Notes: generated from the letters alone by a model not told the origin. 64,000 nucleotides of DNA from an uncultured Opitutaceae bacterium (GCA_951813085.1 OX638348.1:4674501-4738500); one strand, 5' to 3'; positions 38,001 to 48,226 are shown, counted from the first letter of the stretch. Numbers and translations are program-made.

Positions 38001-39082
38001 GCAGCGTATTCGAGATTTTGAAACAGCATGGATTGGATTCCTGTTCGAATATCGTAGGTCGCTTGAATACCCGAAACGAAATCAGTATCGTCCAAGCCGG
38101 CGAAACGATCTATGAAGAGTCGCTCTCTGTACTGCGGGCGGTGTGGTCGGATGTCACATTTCGAATGCAGAGCCTGCGGGACAATCCCGAGTCGGCTGCA
38201 TCAGAGCACGCGATCCGGCAGGACCTAGACAATCCGGGACTCAGCCCTAAAGTCGATTTCGATTTAACCCCCTCGAGATTCTCCGAGATCTCAGGGTCCT
38301 CTACGGTTAAACCCAAAATCGCGATACTGCGGGAGCAGGGCGTCAATGGAGAAGTCGAAATGGCCGGAGCGTTCGATCGGGCAGGTTTTTCCTGTATCGA
38401 CGTACATATGACGGATGTCTTAAGTGGACGGGTCTCGCTAAGCGATTTCCGTGGCCTAGCAGCTTGCGGAGGATTTAGCTATGGCGATGTACTCGGCGCG
38501 GGCGAAGGGTGGGCGAAGAGCATCTTGTTCAATGAAAGGGCCCGGGATGCGTTCGAGGAATTCTTTGCCCGAGAAAATTCGTTTTCTTTAGGTGTTTGCA
38601 ATGGCTGCCAGATGCTCAGCAATCTTAGGAGCTTGATTCCGGGAACGGATCATTGGCCGCACTTCGTGCAGAACCGTAGCGAGCGCTACGAAGGCCGGTT
38701 TGTTTCCGTGAAAATAGAAGAAGCTCCCAGCATTCTTTTCGATGGAATGGAAGGCAGCGTATTGCCGATCGCTGTGGCGCACGGCGAAGGGCGAGCGGAA
38801 TTCAAGAGTCCGGAGGCAGCAGCGGCTTGCAATGAATCCGGTTTGGTCTCGGCGCGATTCGTCGACAATCGACACGAGGTAACAGAGGCGTATCCATTGA
38901 ATCCGAACGGCTCCCCTTTCGGGATCACAAGCCTGACGAGCGAGGACGGCCGCTCGACGATTCTGATGCCCCATCCTGAACGTGTCTTTAGGACGACTCA
39001 ATTAAGCTGGGCCCCGAATGATTGGGGCGAGGATAGCCCATGGATGCGCTTGTTTCGAAACGCCCGCGCTTGGGTGGGTTGA
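35045..39082 (+). CDS. purL: Phosphoribosylformylglycinamidine synthase, large single-chain form
   Basis: 1345 aa from the ATG at 35045 (MIILRGAPS); the open frame upstream to 34826 overlaps the previous gene and lacks family sequence. It converts FGAR to FGAM with ATP and glutamine. It has the one-chain architecture known in proteobacteria: the N-terminal domain, FGAM synthase halves ([31 protein letters not shown]) and a C-terminal glutaminase with the nucleophile in VCNGCQML and the HGEGR/HPERV residues. Between about residues 402 and 450 there is an extra charged, A-rich insert (36246-36400) placed between AVPAKQ and RGYHKPIM. The reading frame is otherwise intact, so the enzyme is probably functional. 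Confidence 0.95.
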   Translation: MIILRGAPSHSEFRLQKLLAELSAAGVPINGVYAEFVHVAETKASLTDEEQSILEKLLTYGPSLKEHNASGLCRVVAPRPGTLSPWSSKATDIAHICGLSSLVRVERAIAYWVDLSVEALSETQMATLDRQLLDRMTQAVFGSPDELDALFRHEAPVTFNSIPVLSQGKQAIVDADEALGLALANDEVDYLVENFQNLGRDPNDIELMMFAQANSEHCRHKIFNASWDIDGEAQELSLFKMIQNTFEMRSEGILSAYKDNAAVFEGSRANRFFADPNSHAYVSSEEEIDILCKVETHNHPTAIAPFPGASTGSGGEIRDEGATGVGSKPKAGLTGFTVSNLKIPGAIRQWEQDFGKPNRIVSALDIMIEGPLGGAAFNNEFGRPNILGYFRTFEQAVPAKQIKSVELGTKNEEENLKEELRVKNEEVGDDSERTESVDSESVPASEFSPATEIRGYHKPIMLAGGLGNIRREHIEKGEVAHGDKLVVLGGPAMLIGLGGGAASSMDSGSGEEDLDFASVQRDNPEMERRCQEVIDRCWALGSENPIVFIHDVGAGGLSNAMPELVNDAGKGGRFDLRKINSDEPGMSPLEIWCNESQERYVMAIPASRIDTFTSICDRERCPFAIIGDATDERQLVLEDPHFENRPIDMPLNALLGKPPRMHRNEKRLRRDLIPLSLEGISLEEAARRVLSHPTVADKTFLITIGDRTVTGLIHRDQMVGPWQVPVADCAVTASSFDGYAGEAMSIGERTSTAVNSAAASARLAVGEALTNLAAAQIGPLTRVNLSANWMAAPSVEGDGADLYDAVKAVGMELCPELGVTIPVGKDSMSMSTKWEDETGKKRVTAPTSLIVSAFARCDDIRLSLTAQLDQNLDTSLILIDLGRGQNRLGSSILGQTLSQMGKITPDVDSPEDLKNFWNAIQQLGKEEKILAYHDRSDGGLFAAAVEMAFAGNVGINLEALSEGDPFGPLFAEELGALIQVSGSDLGSVFEILKQHGLDSCSNIVGRLNTRNEISIVQAGETIYEESLSVLRAVWSDVTFRMQSLRDNPESAASEHAIRQDLDNPGLSPKVDFDLTPSRFSEISGSSTVKPKIAILREQGVNGEVEMAGAFDRAGFSCIDVHMTDVLSGRVSLSDFRGLAACGGFSYGDVLGAGEGWAKSILFNERARDAFEEFFARENSFSLGVCNGCQMLSNLRSLIPGTDHWPHFVQNRSERYEGRFVSVKIEEAPSILFDGMEGSVLPIAVAHGEGRAEFKSPEAAAACNESGLVSARFVDNRHEVTEAYPLNPNGSPFGITSLTSEDGRSTILMPHPERVFRTTQLSWAPNDWGEDSPWMRLFRNARAWVG
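36246..36400 (+). repeat. A-rich in-frame insertion within purL
   Basis: This stretch inside purL is visibly AT-rich and repetitive (AATTAAGAG, GAATGAAGAA, AAGGAAGAATTAAGAG). It encodes a run of Glu, Lys, Asn and Ser in a place where homologues are compact. The wording resembles small intergenic repeats that have inserted in frame. It adds about 45-50 residues. Confidence 0.5.
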
Positions 39083-39124
39083 GTTGAGACTAGCGCCGCG
39101 GTGTTCGCAACATCGGCCTTCGGC

Positions 39125-39769
39125 CTATTCTGGTCGCTGGAAGCAGACGATTTCGTGGTTCTCGCGGTCGTTGGTCCAGAGGTTCTGACCGTCGAAAGCG
39201 AGGGCGCGGGCGCCAAAAGAAATCGTAGCGATGTCTGTGGCTGCTTGGGTATCGCGGTCGATTCGCGTTAAAAAATATTCGTCGGTCTCTTCGGCGTCGG
39301 TGGTGGTCAGGTAGATCTGGTTGTCGATGATCGCTTGGCCGCAGATCCCATGCGGGGAATCAACGGATTGGATGACTTGATCGTCTTCGCCCAGCGTGAG
39401 CACTTTTTTGTTGTACCATTGGCTGACATGGAGGTTGGATCCATCGAAGCCGAGCTGGGAGCCGGTGTCGTCGGGGCAGGGAAGCTTGAATACGGTGTCG
39501 AATCCGCGGTCGGGGATAAGCCGGCGAATGATCCTGAAGTCCTCGTCGGTTTCGCCGCACAGGACGCGGAGCTCTTCTCCGATGGAAACCATACCGAAGG
39601 GGACGCCTGGCGCTTTGACTTCCCAGGGCACGGTCCAGTTTTCGGGATCGATCTGGTAGATGGTCTCGGTATCCATGGAGCCCATCCAGAGATGGCCATG
39701 ATGCCAGGCGAGGCTTTGAGGGCGGGTAGCCGGCGAGGCGAGGCGTTTGATTTCTTGGATAGTGTTCAT
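39125..39769 (-). CDS. Small cytoplasmic beta-propeller-like protein
   Basis: 214 aa without a signal peptide. Repeated segments LAWHHGHLWMGSM, IYQIDPENW, LGFDGSNLHVSQWYNKKVLTLG, QAIIDNQIYLTT and LAFDGQNLWTNDRENHEI are blade-like and resemble SMP-30/NHL or glutamine-cyclotransferase-like propellers. The length would allow only about four or five blades, so it may be a half-propeller or may dimerise. Function is unknown. It is convergent with purL; a small GGCC-TTC-GGCC hairpin at 39115-39125 lies between the two stops. Upstream lies a CACGAAT-type repeat. Confidence 0.65.
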   Translation of the reverse strand: MNTIQEIKRLASPATRPQSLAWHHGHLWMGSMDTETIYQIDPENWTVPWEVKAPGVPFGMVSIGEELRVLCGETDEDFRIIRRLIPDRGFDTVFKLPCPDDTGSQLGFDGSNLHVSQWYNKKVLTLGEDDQVIQSVDSPHGICGQAIIDNQIYLTTTDAEETDEYFLTRIDRDTQAATDIATISFGARALAFDGQNLWTNDRENHEIVCFQRPE

Positions 39770-39783
39770 TGGTTGAATTTTTC

Positions 39784-39813
39784 TTCCACGAATGTCACGA
39801 ATCTATACGAATA
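39784..39813. repeat. Dispersed CACGAAT-type repeat unit
   Basis: TCCACGAATGTCACGAATCT with a following ACGAAT. It lies between the minus-strand propeller gene and glcF and matches the unit at 20775-20804. Confidence 0.45.
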
Positions 39814-39828
39814 AACCAACTCGTTTAT

Positions 39829-39840
39829 CTCAAATTTGAG
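39829..39840. promoter_or_regulatory. Perfect 12-bp palindrome downstream of glcF
   Basis: CTCAAATTTGAG is fully self-complementary. It lies in the 93-bp gap between the end of glcF and the start of the propeller gene, so it may be an operator for the latter. It uses the same CTCAA/TTGAG letters as the palindrome upstream of glcD, in inverted order. Confidence 0.35.
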
Positions 39841-39862
39841 GGGGTTTTTCGGGGCGATTAAT

Positions 39863-41128
39863 TCATTCCTCGAACTGTTGGTCGAGGAGTTCAACGGTGT
39901 GGACAACACGCAGGGGCTTCGGCTGCTCTTTTGAGTGAAACTCGATTTGGGTGAGGCAACCGATATTTCCGGTAGCGACGATATCGGCTCCGGTGGCGAC
40001 GAGATTTTTCACTTTTCGCTGGCCAAGTTCTTTGGCCGTATCCGGATGTTCGATATTGTAGCTGCCTGCCGATCCACAGCAGATTTCCCATTCGGCGGGT
40101 TCGAGAAGGGTGAGTCCCGGAATGGATTGGAGAAGCTTGCGAGGAGAGGAGCGGATTTTCTGGGCGTGGGCCAAGTGGCAGGCGTCGTGGTACGCGACGG
40201 TTATGGGAGTCGCGTTTTCCTTCTCGGGTGGAACGAAGCCGATTTGGTCGAGGTACTCGCAGATGTCGATGACCTTGGAGGCGTAGTTCTGGGCTTGTTC
40301 GAGGATTTCCGGATCCTCGCCGGCGAAGAGCGTTCCATACTCTTTCATCCCTGAGCCGCATCCGGCTGCGGTTGAGATGATGGCATCAATGTCATCCGGA
40401 AAAGCGTCAAAATTGTTTAGCGCGGCCTTGCGGGCGTCGTGAGCTGCGCCGATGTGCATCGCAAGGGAACCGCAGCATCCTTGATTTTTGGGTACAACGA
40501 CTTCGATTCCATTGCGCGTGAGCACGCGAATGGCGGCCAGATTGATTCGAGGGGCCAGGGCTTGCTGGGCGCAACCAGCTAGAAGGGCCACGCGCCCGCG
40601 TCGTTCACCCCTAGCGGGATGAAGCTCCTCGAGAGGCTGTTCTGTAGGAAGCGTATGGGGGGCCAGTTCGAGCATGGCGCCCATGCCTTTGGGTAAAAAG
40701 CGTCCTATAGGTTTGAAGAGGGTGGCGAGTTTCGAAGCCTTACGAAATCGGTCGGGATAGGGAATGGTCTTAAGCATCGCGAATCGCTGGACTTTCTCGG
40801 TCAAGCTCCGTTCGCGTGTCCGCTCGGACCAGGCGCGGTAAGGCGAGATCAGCTCTCCATATTCGACTCCGGAAGGGCAGGAGGTAACGCAGGCCAGGCA
40901 ACCCAGGCAGTTGTCAATGTAGGGATCGACATCCTCAGGTTCCAGTTTCCCTTCGAGCGTTTCCTTCATGAGAAAAATGCGCCCACGTGGGGAGTTCATC
41001 TCGTCTCCCATCGTTGAATACGTTGGACAGGTCGGAAGGCAAAAACCGCAGTGCACGCACGCTTCGATTGGATCTTTCATCGAGGCGAATTCGGGGCCGA
41101 GTTTCTCTTTTGAGATTTGACTGATCAT
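39863..41128 (-). CDS. glcF: Glycolate oxidase iron-sulfur subunit
   Basis: 421 aa from the ATG at 41128, chosen because it lies 20 bp after the glcE stop and places the first cluster Cys at residue 25, as in E. coli GlcF (Cys about 26). An ATG at 41197 would overlap glcE by 50 bp. Two 4Fe-4S motifs are present, CVHCGFCLPTCP and CLGCLACVTSCP. Two CCG-type domains follow (GCCGSLAMH; CCGSAGSYN, with HDACHLAHAQ). It is the electron-transfer subunit of membrane-associated glycolate dehydrogenase, made with GlcD and GlcE from the same operon. Glycolate is a common product of marine phototrophs. Confidence 0.9.
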   Translation of the reverse strand: MISQISKEKLGPEFASMKDPIEACVHCGFCLPTCPTYSTMGDEMNSPRGRIFLMKETLEGKLEPEDVDPYIDNCLGCLACVTSCPSGVEYGELISPYRAWSERTRERSLTEKVQRFAMLKTIPYPDRFRKASKLATLFKPIGRFLPKGMGAMLELAPHTLPTEQPLEELHPARGERRGRVALLAGCAQQALAPRINLAAIRVLTRNGIEVVVPKNQGCCGSLAMHIGAAHDARKAALNNFDAFPDDIDAIISTAAGCGSGMKEYGTLFAGEDPEILEQAQNYASKVIDICEYLDQIGFVPPEKENATPITVAYHDACHLAHAQKIRSSPRKLLQSIPGLTLLEPAEWEICCGSAGSYNIEHPDTAKELGQRKVKNLVATGADIVATGNIGCLTQIEFHSKEQPKPLRVVHTVELLDQQFEE

Positions 41129-41147
41129 GCGCGAAAAGAATTCGGGC

Positions 41148-42236
41148 TCAGAGGTGAGCGCTCGCGGTTGGAGCGTATAGGTCTCCGAATTTTCCATCGG
41201 GATCGAGCGCTGACTTGATCCGGTTGTAGAAGGGACGTTGACCTGTATCGCCGATGATTATTGCTGGCGCCCCTCCTGAGACTACCTGTCCCGATAGATT
41301 GAGTTTCGCGAGTAGGCTAGAGACCGCTTCAACACTCTCGGACCAGTGAACCCAAGCGACGTATCCGCCGATGCTATACCTTCGAGGGGCATTGCTTCCT
41401 GTCAGCGCGCTTTCAAGCGCCATGACACTGCTTGGGTTGGTCGGGACTTTGAGGAGCGTGCCCGTGGCAGGGCGATTGTGAAGCTGCACGGTCTCTGGCC
41501 ATATCGAGTCATTGTTTTCCTCGGTGTTCGCATCTGCTCTGGACTCGAGGAATGACTCAATGGCGCTGATGCGTTCATCGGTCGACCCGGGTTGGCCTGC
41601 AAGCTTGATGACTAGGCTCCCCTCTGAGCTGAGATCCAGGGCATCGAGGGTGAATGGGGATTTTCCCAACTTGACGAGCGCTTCGTGGCCTTTGTCAAAG
41701 TGGGAATAATTGAATACAAGCGTACGCGTTTCAGGGGCGACAGGGAATACCTTGAAAGACGCTTCGGCGATGATGCCGAAGGAACCGCAACTTCCAGACA
41801 TGAGTTTGGGGATGTCGAATCCAGCAGCGTTCTTGACCACTTTGCCACCGGCGCGGATCAGATTGCCGTGGCCATCGATGAATGTTACTCCGAGTATAAA
41901 ATCGCGTAGAATTCCATACCGGAAGCTTTCGGGCCCAGACAGGCCACGAGCGATGGTAGCTCCAATTGTGGTGCCCTCGCTTGCGAATGGAGGGTCGAAT
42001 GGAAGGTATTGGCCTTTTGCTGCTAAGGTTGACTGAACTTCGGAAGTAGCCATCCCCGCCTCGACAGAAATGGTGTATTCATCAGGCAAGTACTCTTTTA
42101 TACGATTGAGGGCGGATAGACTGATTACGTTTGCAGACGATTGCGTGGATGTATTTTCGCTTCCCCTTACCTTAATGGATGAGGCGTTCTTGACGAGCGA
42201 TACCAGGGCGTCGATTGACTGAGGATTGCTATCCAT
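41148..42236 (-). CDS. glcE: Glycolate oxidase FAD-binding subunit
   Basis: 362 aa. The FAD-binding type 4 fold is truncated relative to GlcD, as usual for GlcE: KVRGSENTSTQSS near residue 18, the pyrophosphate-loop block PFDPPFASEGTTIGATIARGLSGPESFRYG, and GGKVVKNAAGFDIPKLMSGSCGSFGIIAE. It forms the glycolate dehydrogenase complex with GlcD and GlcF and lies between them (5 bp after glcD). All three genes are intact, so the organism can probably oxidise glycolate (or D-lactate) to feed the respiratory chain. Confidence 0.9.
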   Translation of the reverse strand: MDSNPQSIDALVSLVKNASSIKVRGSENTSTQSSANVISLSALNRIKEYLPDEYTISVEAGMATSEVQSTLAAKGQYLPFDPPFASEGTTIGATIARGLSGPESFRYGILRDFILGVTFIDGHGNLIRAGGKVVKNAAGFDIPKLMSGSCGSFGIIAEASFKVFPVAPETRTLVFNYSHFDKGHEALVKLGKSPFTLDALDLSSEGSLVIKLAGQPGSTDERISAIESFLESRADANTEENNDSIWPETVQLHNRPATGTLLKVPTNPSSVMALESALTGSNAPRRYSIGGYVAWVHWSESVEAVSSLLAKLNLSGQVVSGGAPAIIIGDTGQRPFYNRIKSALDPDGKFGDLYAPTASAHL

Positions 42237-42241
42237 TGAAT

Positions 42242-43684
42242 CTACATTCGCGAAATGATGCCCGCTTTCTCTAGAGGATGCGGTCCCAGATCGGAAAGCG
42301 CGGGAGCTTCTTTGCCTGGAAGCATCTTACCTCTGTTTGAGATCTCCTTGGTGTCAATTGACCGTCGAATGCGTCGAAAGGCCTCGAGGTCCGTATCCGA
42401 AAACATATCGGGCATGTATTTAAGTTTCTCTACTCCAACTCCGTGCTCCCCGGTGATGGATCCGCCGAGCCGTAGGCACAATCGCAGTATTTTTCCTGCG
42501 AGCGCCTCCGCTTTTTCGAGTCCGTCGGGCTGCTTGGCATCGAATAGGATCAGCGGATGAAGATTGCCATCGCCTGCGTGAAAGACGTTGGCGACCCGGA
42601 GGCCAGCGTCAGCGCTGAGTTCGGAAATCGCCTTGAGCGCTTCTCCCAGCTTGGAACGCGGCACCACCCCATCCTGCACGATGTAGTCCGGAGAGAGCCT
42701 ACCCACTGCCGAGAAGGCGGACTTGCGTCCTTTCCAGATGAGCATCCGTTCATTCTCGTCCTGGGCGGCTCGAACCTCTTTGGCCCCCGTGGTTTCAATG
42801 GCTGACGTGAGCGCGGCGAATTCCGCTTCGACTGCAGCAGCTTCTCCATCGAGTTCTACGAGGAGCAGCGCTGCGGCATCATCGGGATAGCCTGCGCTTA
42901 CGGCGGCTTCGGCCGCTTCTATCGCCAATGCGTCCATAATCTCCATGGCTCCAGGAAGTATTCCCGATGCCACTACAGTAGCGACCGCATCACCTGCGGT
43001 TTCAAGGCTGTCGTAGCTTGCGAGTATCGTGCGATAGGATTCCGGCTTGGGCAGTAGCCTGACTTGAATTTCCAGAGCGATTCCCATCAATCCTTCGCTT
43101 CCCACAAAAAGCCCCACGCAGTCAGGACCCGTGTTTTCCAGGCTGTCGTTGCCGAGCTCGACGACTTCGCCATCGGGTAAGGCGACCTTGATACCGAGAA
43201 TGTGATTGGAGGTCATCCCGTATTTTAGGCAATGGGCGCCGCCAGAATTGAAGGCGAGGTTTCCGCCGATCGTGCAGACAGTCTGGCTCGAGGGATCGGG
43301 AGCGAAATAGAGGCCATGCGAGGCAGCGGCAACAGAGATGCCGGTGTTTATAACGCCGGGCTGTACGCGCGCGGTCCGATTGTCTGGATCGAGCTCTAGA
43401 ATCTGGTTGAGCTGATTCAGGCTAATTACGAGACCTTCCTCGATGGGCATGGATCCCCCAGAAAGGCTGGTCCCGCTCCCGCGGGCGACGAACGGGATGT
43501 CGTGGGCGTGGCACAGCGCGAGCGTTTTGACCACTTCATCGTTGCATACCGGCATTACCACGGCCGCGGGCTTGGCCCGAAACACCGTCAGTCCATCGGA
43601 AACGTAGGGCGTGATACGGGCGTCATCTTCGTACAGCCTCTCTGACGGGTAGATTTCTCTTAGCTGGGCGATGAAATCGGACAT
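42242..43684 (-). CDS. glcD: Glycolate oxidase subunit, FAD-linked
   Basis: 480 aa, the usual GlcD length. Motifs: [34 protein letters not shown] for FAD pyrophosphate binding, a [25 protein letters not shown] block, and the C-terminal [12 protein letters not shown] and [10 protein letters not shown] (catalytic/FAD His region). It is the catalytic flavin subunit and first gene of glcDEF. Alternatives in the same family are D-lactate dehydrogenases, but the adjacent GlcE and GlcF favour glycolate. A perfect palindrome lies 118 bp upstream in the region shared with the divergent sulfatase gene. Confidence 0.9.
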   Translation of the reverse strand: MSDFIAQLREIYPSERLYEDDARITPYVSDGLTVFRAKPAAVVMPVCNDEVVKTLALCHAHDIPFVARGSGTSLSGGSMPIEEGLVISLNQLNQILELDPDNRTARVQPGVINTGISVAAASHGLYFAPDPSSQTVCTIGGNLAFNSGGAHCLKYGMTSNHILGIKVALPDGEVVELGNDSLENTGPDCVGLFVGSEGLMGIALEIQVRLLPKPESYRTILASYDSLETAGDAVATVVASGILPGAMEIMDALAIEAAEAAVSAGYPDDAAALLLVELDGEAAAVEAEFAALTSAIETTGAKEVRAAQDENERMLIWKGRKSAFSAVGRLSPDYIVQDGVVPRSKLGEALKAISELSADAGLRVANVFHAGDGNLHPLILFDAKQPDGLEKAEALAGKILRLCLRLGGSITGEHGVGVEKLKYMPDMFSDTDLEAFRRIRRSIDTKEISNRGKMLPGKEAPALSDLGPHPLEKAGIISRM

Positions 43685-43801
43685 GGGGGAATGACAGCTA
43701 AGGAAGGCGCGTTTTGAGGAAGAGTAAAGCCTGATGGAGAGCAGTTGACGGAATTAGGTCGTTCACAACCAGATTTTTGCGATAGGAGCACGGACAGCGT
43801 A

Positions 43802-43815
43802 TTGAGATATCTCAA
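43802..43815. promoter_or_regulatory. Perfect 14-bp palindrome between glcD and a sulfatase
   Basis: TTGAGATATCTCAA is fully self-complementary and is centred in the 210-bp divergent region. The form and position suit a dimeric repressor or activator (GntR- or LacI-like) for glcDEF, the sulfatase or both. No regulator gene is adjacent. Confidence 0.5.
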
Positions 43816-43894
43816 CCGTTCACTATCAGGTAGTTTGATAAAAGCGTTGTGGTTGCGGGCGCGCCCCAGATAATACGCCCTTCATTTTCTTATC

Positions 43895-45340
43895 ATGCTC
43901 TCGAAACTACCCTTTCTCCCATTAATTTTGGTATGCTTTGGAATCGCCAGCCTACAAGGCAGCGATCGCCCCAATATTCTGTTCATCGCTACCGACGATA
44001 TGAATTGCGACCTGGGGTCGTACGGCCACCCGATGGTGAAGTCGCCCAATATCGATCGCCTGGCCGCTCGAGGCGTTCGTTTCGAGCATACTTATTCGCA
44101 GAACCCTGTCTGCAATCCGAGCCGTACATCATTCATGACAGGGCTTTATCCGGAGCAGACCAACATCAATACGAATGCGGGGCATTTCCGTGAGTTCATC
44201 CCAGAGGTGACGACGATGGCTCAGCATTTTCGAAACAACGGATACTACGTTGGCCGCATTGGAAAAATATATCACTACGGAGTCCCCACCAACATAGGCG
44301 AGAATGGCAACGATGACGCGCCTTCTTGGGAGGAAGTCCGAAATCCCATCGGCATCGACAAGGTGGTCGAACCGGATATAAATATCATCGTCCCTGGAGC
44401 GCATTCGGGTGGAGTGCTCAGTTGGCTGAAAGTGGACAGTGAGGACGAAGAGCACACCGATGGTATAGGCGCGAGCTACGCCATTGAGATGTTGGAAGCG
44501 AATCACCCGGATAAAACGGGTCGTCCCTTCTTTTTAGCGATGGGATTTTACCGGCCACACACCCCTTACGTTGCCCCGTCCCATTATTTTGACCTTTATC
44601 CCACGGAAGCCATCGATCCGGTTATGCTTCATCCGAACGACCGAGACGACATTCCGAAGGCGGCCTTGCCCGACCGAACCAATCAGCTCGACCTAACAAT
44701 TGAACAGCGGAAGGACATCATCCAGGCCTACTATGCTTCCATTTCGCTCGTGGACACCCAAGTCGGGCGCTTGTTGGATGCCTTGGACCGCCTGGAGCTT
44801 GCGGAGAACACCGTGGTCGTATTCGTGTCGGATCATGGCTACCATCTGGGTGCTCACGGATTGTGGCAAAAAAGCGACCTGTTCGAAGGATCCGCCCGTG
44901 TACCACTGATCATAGCAACTCCAGAAGCAGGTCATGCCAAAGGCAAGACCACGATGTCTTTGACAGAGTTGGTGGACCTTTATCCTACTCTAAGCGAATT
45001 GTGCGGCATCGAGCCGCCGGCTCATGTTGCCGGTCAAAGTCTCGTACCGGTACTGCAAAATCCGAGCCTAGGTTTGCGCGACGAAGCCTATAGCGTGACT
45101 GACTGCCGAACCGTGAGACGCTGGGACAATTCGAAGTTTTTGGGACGTTCGATCAGAACAGATCGGTACCGCTACACAGAGTGGGACGAAGGCTCGTATG
45201 GCGTGGAACTCTATGACTACGAGCGAGATCCGGAGGAATTCACCAATCTCGCCTATGATCCGGAGCATGCGGATCTAATGGAGTCGCTGAGACGCCGGCT
45301 CCACCAGCGCAGCAAAGAGGCTCAGGTCGATCGTTTGTAG
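43895..45340 (+). CDS. Exported sulfatase (iduronate-2-sulfatase-like)
   Basis: 481 aa with a signal peptide (MLSKLPFLPLILVCFGIASLQG). The order of motifs resembles iduronate-2-sulfatases: IATDDMNCDLGSYG, formylglycine signature CNPSRTSFMTGLYP, GKIYHYG, MGFYRPHTPYVAP, SDHGYHLGAHGLWQKSDLFEGSARVPLI and a C-terminal TDRYRYTEW. It is probably periplasmic and acts on sulfated uronate- or hexose-containing glycans. It is divergent from glcD and 86 bp upstream of a DUF1549/DUF1553 gene on the same strand. Confidence 0.9.
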   Translation: MLSKLPFLPLILVCFGIASLQGSDRPNILFIATDDMNCDLGSYGHPMVKSPNIDRLAARGVRFEHTYSQNPVCNPSRTSFMTGLYPEQTNINTNAGHFREFIPEVTTMAQHFRNNGYYVGRIGKIYHYGVPTNIGENGNDDAPSWEEVRNPIGIDKVVEPDINIIVPGAHSGGVLSWLKVDSEDEEHTDGIGASYAIEMLEANHPDKTGRPFFLAMGFYRPHTPYVAPSHYFDLYPTEAIDPVMLHPNDRDDIPKAALPDRTNQLDLTIEQRKDIIQAYYASISLVDTQVGRLLDALDRLELAENTVVVFVSDHGYHLGAHGLWQKSDLFEGSARVPLIIATPEAGHAKGKTTMSLTELVDLYPTLSELCGIEPPAHVAGQSLVPVLQNPSLGLRDEAYSVTDCRTVRRWDNSKFLGRSIRTDRYRYTEWDEGSYGVELYDYERDPEEFTNLAYDPEHADLMESLRRRLHQRSKEAQVDRL

Positions 45341-45426
45341 CGAACGGATTGCTGCTATAATAATTCTGCCAAAACCTTTGATTTGGTCGTTAGTTTTCAT
45401 AGGACAGGGCAATACTATTTAAGTTA

Positions 45427-48174
45427 ATGCGATATTTATCCCTTATTTTAGCATTGGTAGCGGTACCGCACGTGGCGGCCGTCGATTTCGAACAGGATAT
45501 TCTTCCGATATTTGAGGAGAACTGCTTCTCCTGCCATGGGCCTAGAAAGCAAAAGGGAGAGCTTCGGGTAGATAGCCGAGCCCACCTTCTGCGTGGGGGC
45601 GATAGCGGGATCCCGAGCCTTATTCCAGGCAATCCCACCGAAAGCTACCTAGTCGAACTGCTCAAGGATTCGGACCCGGACTTTCGCATGCCGTTCGAGG
45701 AAGCTCCATTGGCCAGCGCCCAGATCGCCTTGATAGAGGAGTGGATCGCTGAAGGAGGAGAGATGCCGGGCCAGATGGACGCCGTGCTGGAGGAAGAGGA
45801 GACGTCCGATCATTGGTCGTTTCAGCCTGTGGAGCGCCCTGAGGTTCCTAAGATCGATGGCGCGGGCCCGATCGACGCGTTTCTGTTGGAGGCGATGAGC
45901 GATAAAGGTCTGACCCCAAATCCAGCAGCGGATGCGCGGTCATTGATCCGGAGAGCATCGATCGTTTTGACCGGCCTGCCTCCCGTTCCGGAGCGAGTGG
46001 CCGCGTTTGAACGCGACTTTGGCGCGAATCCAGAATCTGCATACGAATCGCTCGTAGACGAGCTTATGTCATCCCCTCACTTTGGCGAGCGCTGGGCTCA
46101 GCACTGGCTGGATGTAATCCGCTGGGCGGAAACCAACGGATCCGAATCTAACCTTTATCGGAAGAACGCCTGGGTATACCGAGACTACGTGACGCAAGCC
46201 TTCAATGAGGACAAGCCGTACGATCAATTCGTCAGGGAGCAGATAGCGGGCGATTCCTTGAATGAAGGCGAAGCGATGGGGTTTCTCGTTTCAGGTTCCC
46301 ACGTGCCCCCTCAATCCGTTGGTCGGGAACCCACCGCGATTCGGCAGGCGCGGGCGGATCGTATGGACGAGATCATGCAAACCGTGGGCGCGTCTATGAT
46401 GGGTATGACCATGGGATGCGCTCGTTGCCATAATCATAAGTTCGATCCGATTACGATCACCGATTATTACTCGATGACAGGCGTATTTCAGGACATCGAA
46501 TTCGGAGGTCGACGTCCTGAGCTCGCAGAGGAACATCCTAAGCGGAAAGCGGCCCAGCCCCTGTGGCGAGCGATTGCCGATCAACGTCGTATATTGGAAA
46601 CCACTGGAGGGCCATGGGAAGAAGACTGGGGTGGATACAAGGAGCTGCTATTCGATGCGGTGACCACGAAAAAGGTCAGGGTCTCCTTTCTCACACGCAA
46701 TATGAAGCTCGATGAGATTGAGATTTTCGGAACGGAAGAACGACAAAAGAACTTGGCGGCGGCCTCGAATGGCGCGGTTGCCAGCGGGCCAGAGGAGATG
46801 TTTGGCGACGTGCGGACTCGATTCTGGTACGTGAACGATGGAGAGTATGGCGCTTTTGGGCTCCAGCTAAAGGCTCAGGAAGAGAGCGAGGAGAAACCTT
46901 GGTTTGAAATCGCCTTCGATCAGCCGGAAGAGATAAACCGGATTCGACTCAGTTCGAATCGTGAATATTATTTCGAAACAGACTATCAGACCATTAATAT
47001 CGACTTCGCGTTTTCTAGCTATCGGGTCGAGGTCGAAAATGAAAATGGGGAGTGGATCGAAATCGCGTCGATACCGAAAATTGAGAAAGCGAACGAGAAT
47101 CAGCCCGGTCGGGCTGCCGCGATCGCTGAAATTGCCAAGGCCACGGAAACGTTGTCTACGGTGGGACCTCAAGTCAGTTTCATTGGCAGGTTTGTGGAAC
47201 CGGTCGTAACCCGTGTCTTGAGTCGAGGCAGTCCCGAGAATCCTCGCAATGAAGTGCCTCCCGCAGCTCCTCTAATCTTAAATGGCGACCTGGGCCTGGA
47301 TTCCCGCGCTCCCGGTCCCGCTCGACGTCTAAAATTCGCGCACTGGATCGCAAGCGAACACAATCCGCTTACGTCGCGTGTAATGGTAAACCGAATATGG
47401 CACCACATATTTGGTATGGGAATCGTCCCTACGACGAGCGATTTTGGGGAAGCGGGCGCTTTGCCGAGCCATCCTGAGCTCCTCGATTGGCTGGCAGCGG
47501 AATTCGTCGATCCCACCGTAATGGGTGATCGCGCATGGTCGATGAAATCTATGATCCGAATGATTGTTTTGTCGGATGCCTTTAAGAGATCTAGTAGCCC
47601 AAGCAAGGAAGGTCTGCTCGCAGATGCCGGCGCTTCGCTCCTGTGGCGTTTCCCTCCACGGCGAGTCGAGGCTGAAGTTATTCGCGATGGCATATTGCTG
47701 GCGTCGGGATCAATGGACCCCTCGATTGGTGGCAAGGGCTACCGTATCCATAATGTGAAGAAAACTTACGCCCAATGGGAAGTGGTTGATAATCATGGAC
47801 CGCACACTTGGCGCCGCATGCTGTATCAAGAACGGATGCGCCGGGTGGATGACAAGATGTTTACGGCCTTCGACTTTCCGGATTGCGGACAGGTTCGCGC
47901 GAAGCGACCCGTATCGACGACGCCGCTACAAGCGCTCAATCTGCTCAATAGCCCATTTGTACGGGAACAGGCGGAGCAACTGGCAAATCGAGTTGTTCAG
48001 GAGTCGTCCCCAAGCGATATGAAACAGCAAATCAGACGGAGCTTTCAATTGATTCTCAATCGAGAGCCAGATGCGGACGAGCTCGCCGCTTGCCAAGAGG
48101 TCGCTAAAGAGACCAGCCTAGCACAGGTCTGCCGATCACTCATCAACTCCAACGAATTCGCCTTCTTGCCTTAG
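45427..48174 (+). CDS. Exported PSCyt1-DUF1549-DUF1553 protein with discoidin-like insert
   Basis: 915 aa with a signal peptide (MRYLSLILALVAVPHVAA). Domains: planctomycete cytochrome c (PSCyt1) with CFSCHG near residue 36; DUF1549 (about 145-370) ending CARCHNHKFDPIT; a beta-rich insert at about 405-560 resembling an F5/8-type-C (discoidin) module (FGTEERQKNL, FEIAFDQPEEINRIRLSSNREYYFE); then DUF1553 (about 630-900; [31 protein letters not shown]). This is the standard PVC pair with the DUF1501 gene 52 bp downstream. Such pairs are presumed to oxidise or process carbohydrates outside the cytoplasm, but no reaction is established. Confidence 0.88.
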   Translation: MRYLSLILALVAVPHVAAVDFEQDILPIFEENCFSCHGPRKQKGELRVDSRAHLLRGGDSGIPSLIPGNPTESYLVELLKDSDPDFRMPFEEAPLASAQIALIEEWIAEGGEMPGQMDAVLEEEETSDHWSFQPVERPEVPKIDGAGPIDAFLLEAMSDKGLTPNPAADARSLIRRASIVLTGLPPVPERVAAFERDFGANPESAYESLVDELMSSPHFGERWAQHWLDVIRWAETNGSESNLYRKNAWVYRDYVTQAFNEDKPYDQFVREQIAGDSLNEGEAMGFLVSGSHVPPQSVGREPTAIRQARADRMDEIMQTVGASMMGMTMGCARCHNHKFDPITITDYYSMTGVFQDIEFGGRRPELAEEHPKRKAAQPLWRAIADQRRILETTGGPWEEDWGGYKELLFDAVTTKKVRVSFLTRNMKLDEIEIFGTEERQKNLAAASNGAVASGPEEMFGDVRTRFWYVNDGEYGAFGLQLKAQEESEEKPWFEIAFDQPEEINRIRLSSNREYYFETDYQTINIDFAFSSYRVEVENENGEWIEIASIPKIEKANENQPGRAAAIAEIAKATETLSTVGPQVSFIGRFVEPVVTRVLSRGSPENPRNEVPPAAPLILNGDLGLDSRAPGPARRLKFAHWIASEHNPLTSRVMVNRIWHHIFGMGIVPTTSDFGEAGALPSHPELLDWLAAEFVDPTVMGDRAWSMKSMIRMIVLSDAFKRSSSPSKEGLLADAGASLLWRFPPRRVEAEVIRDGILLASGSMDPSIGGKGYRIHNVKKTYAQWEVVDNHGPHTWRRMLYQERMRRVDDKMFTAFDFPDCGQVRAKRPVSTTPLQALNLLNSPFVREQAEQLANRVVQESSPSDMKQQIRRSFQLILNREPDADELAACQEVAKETSLAQVCRSLINSNEFAFLP

Positions 48175-48226
48175 ATTTTCTCGAACCCACGAATGCTGAA
48201 CGATTCGCACGTGACACTTTTAGCGC

